DNA of 64,000 bases from an uncultured Eubacteriales bacterium (GTDB lineage Bacteria; Bacillota; Clostridia; Oscillospirales; CAG-272). A model generated the notes under the pieces. The model was not told the DNA's origin. It did not search any database and saw only the letters and a list, made by a program, of their open reading frames with translations. The stretch spans positions 1 to 64,000 of the forward strand of contig CAKSZH010000001.1 in NCBI GenBank assembly GCA_934525675.1, read 5' to 3'. Of the stretch, positions 59,846-64,000 are shown in pieces (position 1 is the stretch's first letter; the number at the start of each line of letters is the position of its first letter). The position numbers and the translations under genes were made by a program.

Positions 59846-60615
59846 CAAATTCTTACCTCGATTCCGTTTTTCTTCAGATACTTTTTTAAGTCGGGGATTT
59901 CCATTTCCCGGAAGTGGAACAGGCTTGCCGCCAGTGCCGCATCGGCATCGGAAAGGAAGGTATCCTTGAAATGCTCCATTTTTCCCGCGCCGCCCGACGC
60001 AATGACGGGAACGGTCACGACCGATGTGACCGCGCGGACAAGATCGTTGTCAAAGCCGTTTTTCGTGCCGTCCGCGTCCATGGAGGTGAGCAGAATTTCT
60101 CCGGCACCTGCTGCCTGTGCTGCCTTTGCCCACGCGACCGCATCGATTCCCGTGTCCACTCTGCCGCCGTGCGTAAAGACCGACCACTTGGGTAAGCCGT
60201 CCGGACCACATCCCGCGCGTTTTGCGTCAATGGCGACCACGATGCACTGGGAGCCGAATTTTTCCGCCGCCGCGCCGATCAGCCGCGGGGAACGGATTGC
60301 CGCGGAGTTGACGGACACCTTGTCGGCGCCCGCAAGAAGCAATGTCCTGACGTCCTCGACCGAGGAGACCCCTCCGCCCGCAGTAAGTGGGACGAACAGC
60401 TCCTTTGCCGCCCGTTCGACCTCGCGGGCAAAGGTCTTGCGTCCGTCGCTGGTCGCGGTGATATCCAGGAAACAGACCTCGTCCGCTCCCGCGGCGTTGT
60501 AGTATTTTGCATTTTCCACGATGTCGCCCGCGTCGCAGAGCCCGACGAAGTTGACACCCTTGACAACCCTGCCGTCCTTCACGTCAAGGCAGGGGATGAT
60601 TCGTTTTGCAAGCAT
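59845..60615 (-). CDS. hisF: Imidazole glycerol phosphate synthase, cyclase subunit
   Basis: 256 residues from the ATG at 60615, beginning MLAKRIIPCLDVKDGRVVKG (catalytic Asp11). It is a TIM barrel with LTAGGGVSSVEDVRTLL and VIASGGAGKMEHF as phosphate-binding loops; the second catalytic Asp lies in LTSMDADGTKNGFD. It works with HisH to make IGP and AICAR. It follows hisA by 158 bases, a gap with no gene. Confidence 0.97.
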   Translation of the reverse strand: MLAKRIIPCLDVKDGRVVKGVNFVGLCDAGDIVENAKYYNAAGADEVCFLDITATSDGRKTFAREVERAAKELFVPLTAGGGVSSVEDVRTLLLAGADKVSVNSAAIRSPRLIGAAAEKFGSQCIVVAIDAKRAGCGPDGLPKWSVFTHGGRVDTGIDAVAWAKAAQAAGAGEILLTSMDADGTKNGFDNDLVRAVTSVVTVPVIASGGAGKMEHFKDTFLSDADAALAASLFHFREMEIPDLKKYLKKNGIEVRI

Positions 60616-60773
60616 GGTTTTTCCTTTCCGGAATGATGAATTGTGCGGAATGCGTTTTTCGCCTGAATTGCCCGCCGCCATTAATTCAATCTGTAACGAG
60701 CGGCAGGGCGGTGCGTTTTGTTTGCCCGGGGCATCTCCCGCTTTTTTGTCCTGCGATTGGCGGCAGTTATGTT

Positions 60774-61496
60774 TCAGTCCCTCGCCGCGCGGATCGCTTC
60801 GCCGAGATCCAATGTGCCCGCGTAAAGCGACTTGCCGCAGATCGCACCGCTCATGCCGAGTACCTTCAATTCACGGATGTCCTCCGCGCTCTTCACGCCG
60901 CCCGAAGCAATCAGGGCAGTGCCGGGAAGCGCGGACCTCAGCGCCTTCAGCATTTCCGTGTTGGGACCCGTCAGCATTCCGTCCCGCCCGATGTCGGTGA
61001 AAATGATGGTGCCGACCCCAAGCCCCGCGACGGTTTTCGCAAAATCCAGATACCCGAGCGTCCCGGTCTTTGTCCACCCCGAGGTGGCAACCAGCCCATC
61101 CTTTGCGTCGATTCCGACGGCAATGCTTTCTCCGAACCCGGCAACTGCCTTCTCCAGAAATACAAGATCGGTCGCGGCGGAACCGAGAATGACTCGGGTG
61201 GCGCCGTCGTCGAGTGCCCGACTGATGTCGTCAATGGTACGGATTCCGCCGCCGATTTCCACGGGGAACCAGCCTTTTTTTGCGATCTCGCGGATGACCC
61301 GGCGGTTTTCTTTTTGTCCTTCGCCGTGTTTTGCTCCGTCAAGGTCAACGGTGTGCAGATACTCTGCGCCCGCCAGATAGAACCGTTCGGCGGTTTCCAT
61401 GGGATCGGCGGCAACCTCGCGGGCTGTGTCGTACTCCCCCTTGGAAAGACGGACACATCTGCCGCCAAGCAGGTCGATTGCAGGCAAAATAATCAT
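60774..61496 (-). CDS. hisA: ProFAR isomerase (HisA)
   Basis: 240 residues from the ATG at 61496, behind AAGGAGG. It begins MIILPAIDLLGGRCVRLSKG (catalytic Asp8) and has VEIGGGIRTIDDI and FTDIGRDGMLTGPN with the second catalytic Asp, in the HisA TIM barrel. It converts ProFAR to PRFAR, step 4. Overlaps hisH by 4 bases. Confidence 0.96.
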   Translation of the reverse strand: MIILPAIDLLGGRCVRLSKGEYDTAREVAADPMETAERFYLAGAEYLHTVDLDGAKHGEGQKENRRVIREIAKKGWFPVEIGGGIRTIDDISRALDDGATRVILGSAATDLVFLEKAVAGFGESIAVGIDAKDGLVATSGWTKTGTLGYLDFAKTVAGLGVGTIIFTDIGRDGMLTGPNTEMLKALRSALPGTALIASGGVKSAEDIRELKVLGMSGAICGKSLYAGTLDLGEAIRAARD

Positions 61497-62113
61497 GGTT
61501 CCTCCTTGTATTCCGCAAATCCGCGGAGAATGGACAACCCCGCCGCATGACTCTTTTCCGGGTGGAACTGCGCGCCCCAGACGGGAAGTCCGGGACACCT
61601 CACGAGCGCGGGAATGTGTTCTCCGTAAAACGTGTCCGCGACGATGCTTTCTTCCCCCGTGTCGGCGCGGAAGGAATGAACGAAATAGACATAGGTTCCG
61701 TCGGAAAGTCCCCGAAGGAGCGGGTCGTCCGGGCGGCGGAAGTTGAGCGAATTCCAGCCGATGTGCGGGATTTTCAGCCCGTGTGCGTCGATGGGGACGA
61801 CCCGTCCTCCGATCAGCCCAAGTCCTTTGGTTTTCCCGAATTCCAGGCTCTCCTCAAAGAGCAGCTGCATTCCGAGGCAGATGCCGAGGAGCGGTTTTTT
61901 CGCCCGGCAACCGTCGTACAGGAAGGAATCCAGTCCGCTTGCCGAGAGTGCCCGCATGGCGTCCGGGAACGCGCCGACACCGGGGAGAATCCATTTGTCT
62001 GCCTTGGCGAGTGCCTGCGGGTCGGCGGAAACAAAGGATTCCGCGCCGATGTGATCCAGCGCGTTTTTCACACTGTGCAGGTTTCCCATGCCGTAGTCGA
62101 TGATTCCGATCAT
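61493..62113 (-). CDS. hisH: Imidazole glycerol phosphate synthase, glutaminase subunit
   Basis: 206 residues, a class I glutamine amidotransferase. IDYGMGNLHSVKNAL begins the protein; the nucleophile Cys is in LGICLGMQLLFE, and the His/Glu pair lies in GAQFHPEKS. It feeds ammonia to HisF. Overlaps hisB and hisA by 4 bases each. Confidence 0.96.
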   Translation of the reverse strand: MIGIIDYGMGNLHSVKNALDHIGAESFVSADPQALAKADKWILPGVGAFPDAMRALSASGLDSFLYDGCRAKKPLLGICLGMQLLFEESLEFGKTKGLGLIGGRVVPIDAHGLKIPHIGWNSLNFRRPDDPLLRGLSDGTYVYFVHSFRADTGEESIVADTFYGEHIPALVRCPGLPVWGAQFHPEKSHAAGLSILRGFAEYKEEP

Positions 62114-62703
62114 GCGTCGAGCGTTCCTTTCGTGGAGAGTGCGTCACCGTCGCGGAGACATGCCGCCTGTCCGAGTGCGCGGGCGAACGCCTTGAACATG
62201 GATTCTGCTTTGTGGTGGTCGTTGCCGCCGTAGAGGTTGCAGATGTGGAGCGTGACACCGGATTTCATAGAGAACGCGTAGAAGAATTCGCGGATGAGAG
62301 CGGTTTCGAGCGTCCCGATCGCGGGATAGTCAAATTTCGCGTCGTATACGAGATAGGGTCTGCCCGAAATGTCCAGCACACAGCGGGAAAGCGACTCGTC
62401 CATCGGGATATACGCCGTGCCGTACCGGCAAAGGTGCGCGCGGTCGCCCGCGGCTTCGGCAAATGCAGTTCCGAACACGATCCCGAGGTCCTCCACCGAG
62501 TGGTGCCCGTCCACGTACAGGTCGCCCGTCATCCGGAGCAAAAGATTCATGTGCCCGTGCAGGGCGACTGCCGCGAGCATGTGGTCGAGGAATCCGATCC
62601 CCGACGACCCTTCAAACGTTCCCGTCCGGTCGGGGGGGAGCAGGGTAAGGGTCAGGTCAATGTCGGTTTCGTTTGTCGCGCGGACAATATGTGCCTGTCT
62701 CAT
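62110..62703 (-). CDS. hisB: Imidazoleglycerol-phosphate dehydratase
   Basis: 197 residues with the two manganese-site motifs GFLDHMLAAVALHGHM and DGHHSVEDLGIVFG, followed by their repeats ISGRPYLVYD and GNDHHKAESMFKAFARAL. It is the single-domain form, without a fused histidinol-phosphatase. Step 6 of histidine synthesis. Coupled to hisC and hisH by 4-base overlaps. Confidence 0.97.
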   Translation of the reverse strand: MRQAHIVRATNETDIDLTLTLLPPDRTGTFEGSSGIGFLDHMLAAVALHGHMNLLLRMTGDLYVDGHHSVEDLGIVFGTAFAEAAGDRAHLCRYGTAYIPMDESLSRCVLDISGRPYLVYDAKFDYPAIGTLETALIREFFYAFSMKSGVTLHICNLYGGNDHHKAESMFKAFARALGQAACLRDGDALSTKGTLDA

Positions 62704-63731
62704 GAAAGCACCTCCTTGATTGCAGTGTACAGCCGTTTCAGTTCTTCGTCGGTCGAGGCGGTGATACGCAGATGATCGGGCGCAAAGAAGCGCACGGCGA
62801 TCCCCCGCCGGGCAAGCCCCTGTGCCAGCTTTTCCGCATCTCCGGTGCGAAGATACACAAAATTCGTGCGGGTCCGGGAAACCGTGGCGCCGGGCAGAAG
62901 AATGCGCAGTTCTGCGGCGAGCTTCTGCGCCTGACGAGCGAGGAACGGGGCAGGGGAATCCGTTTCGGGAAGCTCCAGCACCAGCCGTGCCATCTCCTGC
63001 GTCAGAGTGTTGACATTATACGGACTTCTTGCGACATTCAACGCGTCAATGAGGCTTTTGTGCCCGACGGCAAATCCGCAGCGGATACCCGCCGCGCCGT
63101 ATGCCTTGGAGAGCGTGCGGAGAACGATCAGATTTTCAAAATCCGCGGCGACATCCAGAATGGATTGATCCCAGAAATCCATGTACGCCTCATCCACCAC
63201 GCAGAGCGCGGGGCAGTTTTTCACGAAGGAAAGAACTGCTTCCCGGTCAAAGCCTTCGCCTGTCGGATTGCAGGGATTGGAGAAGACCACCGCGCGGCAA
63301 CCGTTTTCCCGGACGAATGTAAGCAGCCCGCCCAGCGTGTATTCTTCCGGCTTCCGGTAGCAGAGAACCCTGTTTTCGGACAGCTCCGCGTAAAACGCAT
63401 ACATGGAAAATTCCGGTACGGGGACGGCAAGCGTGTCGCCCTTGTCGAGAAGCGAGGTCATGATCAGCGAGATCAGCTCGTCCGAGCCGTTGCCGACGAC
63501 CACCCGGTCGGGGTCCACTCCGTAGCGGCGGGCGAACGCTTCCCGCACCGCCTTTGCGGTCGGATCGGGATAGCGATCAAGCGGGGTGCGGAGCATTTCT
63601 TCCGCAAAGTGGGTTTTGACGGACCGCGGCAGGTCAAACGGGCTTTCGTTCGCGTCCAGGCGGACGGAGAAGTTGCCCTCCGCGGGGAGATAGGGCGTTT
63701 TGCCCTTCATTTTTTTTGAAACAAAATCCAT
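62700..63731 (-). CDS. hisC: Histidinol-phosphate aminotransferase
   Basis: 343 residues from the ATG at 63731; an in-frame ATG at 63743 overlaps hisD and is also possible. The PLP enzyme signatures are RLDANESPFDLP, RYPDPTAKAVREAFA, GNGSDELISLI, NPCNPTGEGFD and the lysine in RTLSKAYGAAGIRCGFA. Step 7 of the pathway. Its start lies one base after the hisD stop. Confidence 0.96.
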   Translation of the reverse strand: MDFVSKKMKGKTPYLPAEGNFSVRLDANESPFDLPRSVKTHFAEEMLRTPLDRYPDPTAKAVREAFARRYGVDPDRVVVGNGSDELISLIMTSLLDKGDTLAVPVPEFSMYAFYAELSENRVLCYRKPEEYTLGGLLTFVRENGCRAVVFSNPCNPTGEGFDREAVLSFVKNCPALCVVDEAYMDFWDQSILDVAADFENLIVLRTLSKAYGAAGIRCGFAVGHKSLIDALNVARSPYNVNTLTQEMARLVLELPETDSPAPFLARQAQKLAAELRILLPGATVSRTRTNFVYLRTGDAEKLAQGLARRGIAVRFFAPDHLRITASTDEELKRLYTAIKEVLS

Positions 63732-63732
63732 A

Positions 63733-64000
63733 TCAGTTCTCATTTCTGCGGATACGCACCGAGTTTGCGTGTGCGCCGAGCCCTTCCGCCTCCGCAAAGC
63801 GGATGACATCCTCCGCGTCGCGCCGGAATGCTTCTTCGGTGTAACAGAGGTAGCTCATCTTTTTGACAAAATCGTCGACCGAGAGCGGAGAGGAGAACCG
63901 CGCGGTTCCGTTGGTGGGAAGCACGTGATTGGCTCCTGCGAAGTAGTCGCCCATCGGCTCCGGTGCGTATTCGCCGAGAAATACCGATCCGGCGTTTTCA
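63733..64000 (-). CDS. hisD: Histidinol dehydrogenase, C-terminal part
   Basis: Runs off the right edge; only about 88 C-terminal residues are visible, up to the stop at 63733. AGSVFLGEYAPEPMGDY followed by GANHVLPTNGTARFSSPLSVDDF is unmistakable for HisD. It oxidises histidinol to histidine using NAD and zinc. It is the first visible gene of the operon; hisG or hisZ may lie beyond 64000. Confidence 0.96.
   Translation of the reverse strand, partial: ENAGSVFLGEYAPEPMGDYFAGANHVLPTNGTARFSSPLSVDDFVKKMSYLCYTEEAFRRDAEDVIRFAEAEGLGAHANSVRIRRNEN

Noticed and set aside
1..64000. tRNA, rRNA, insertion sequence or prophage genes
   Set aside because: I saw no T-loop/acceptor pattern, rRNA segment, transposase, integrase or phage structural gene on either strand.

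Overview
The window reads as a chromosomal segment of a strictly anaerobic member of the class Clostridia (Bacillota), probably an uncultured gut- or rumen-type lineage of moderately high GC. The reasons are an oxygen-sensitive class III ribonucleotide reductase (nrdD/nrdG), the SCIFF ranthipeptide pair that marks Clostridia, RNase Y, a CIRCE/Hsp20 unit, a BirA-type operator on bioY, a BMP-family nucleoside importer, ATGA-coupled operons, clear GGAGG ribosome-binding sites and many TTGACA-17-TATAAT promoters. I see no tRNA, rRNA, CRISPR array, insertion sequence or prophage.

Layout. 1-7.8 kb (+): end of an unknown gene, a membrane-anchored phosphodiester glycosidase, then a carbohydrate ABC importer (lipoprotein and two permeases, no ATPase) with a ROK kinase and an FAD oxidoreductase. 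7.8-8.25 kb: AT-rich intergenic island with repeated motifs and a consensus promoter. 8.25-17.5 kb (+): one oligopeptide ABC operon in which the binding protein, OppC, OppD and OppF are all much larger than usual. 17.6-21.2 kb (+): thioredoxin-reductase-like flavoprotein, HAD phosphatase, TcdA, TtcA. 21.2-24.1 kb (+): nrdD-nrdG behind paired NrdR-like boxes. 24.2-27.0 kb (+): two small unknown genes and a pseudopilin fused to a beta-helix domain. 27.1-30.9 kb (+): RNase Y, then a PaaK-type acyl-CoA ligase with its ACT partner. 31.0-35.3 kb (+): a solute-binding lipoprotein, a GH32 beta-fructosidase and a fructokinase (sucrose/fructan use), closed by a tandem repeat and a strong bidirectional terminator.

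35.6-42.4 kb (-): an unknown gene, then xpt and a BMP-type purine nucleoside importer, together a purine-salvage block. 42.6-43.4 kb (+): bioY behind a BirA operator. 43.4-44.4 kb (-): yajC and its usual TIGR04086 neighbour. 44.5-49.2 kb (+): rimM, trmD, an O-antigen-ligase-like protein and two DUF4330 envelope proteins. 49.3-55.0 kb (+): HPr, uvrC, rsmD, coaD, a membrane protein and an Orn/Lys/Arg decarboxylase-fold enzyme. 55.0-56.9 kb (+): SCIFF precursor (a 49-residue gene) and its radical-SAM maturase. 56.9-57.4 kb: no gene, but a cluster of hairpins sharing one heptaloop. 57.4-58.7 kb (-): hsp20 with CIRCE, and a two-domain YccF protein. 59.0-64.0 kb (-): histidine operon hisD(partial)-C-B-H-A-F-I-E, running off the right edge.

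Most worth a second look: (i) the Opp importer, whose two ATPases carry helical inserts at different positions (about 375 and 95 residues), whose OppC has an extra domain of about 190 residues, and whose ATPases have lost the C-terminal cysteine cluster; (ii) the heptaloop hairpin cluster; (iii) NrdR-like box pairs shared by the flavoprotein and nrdDG; (iv) the pseudopilin-beta-helix fusion with a base-composition break; (v) the seven-cysteine SCIFF with a Cys-tailed maturase.
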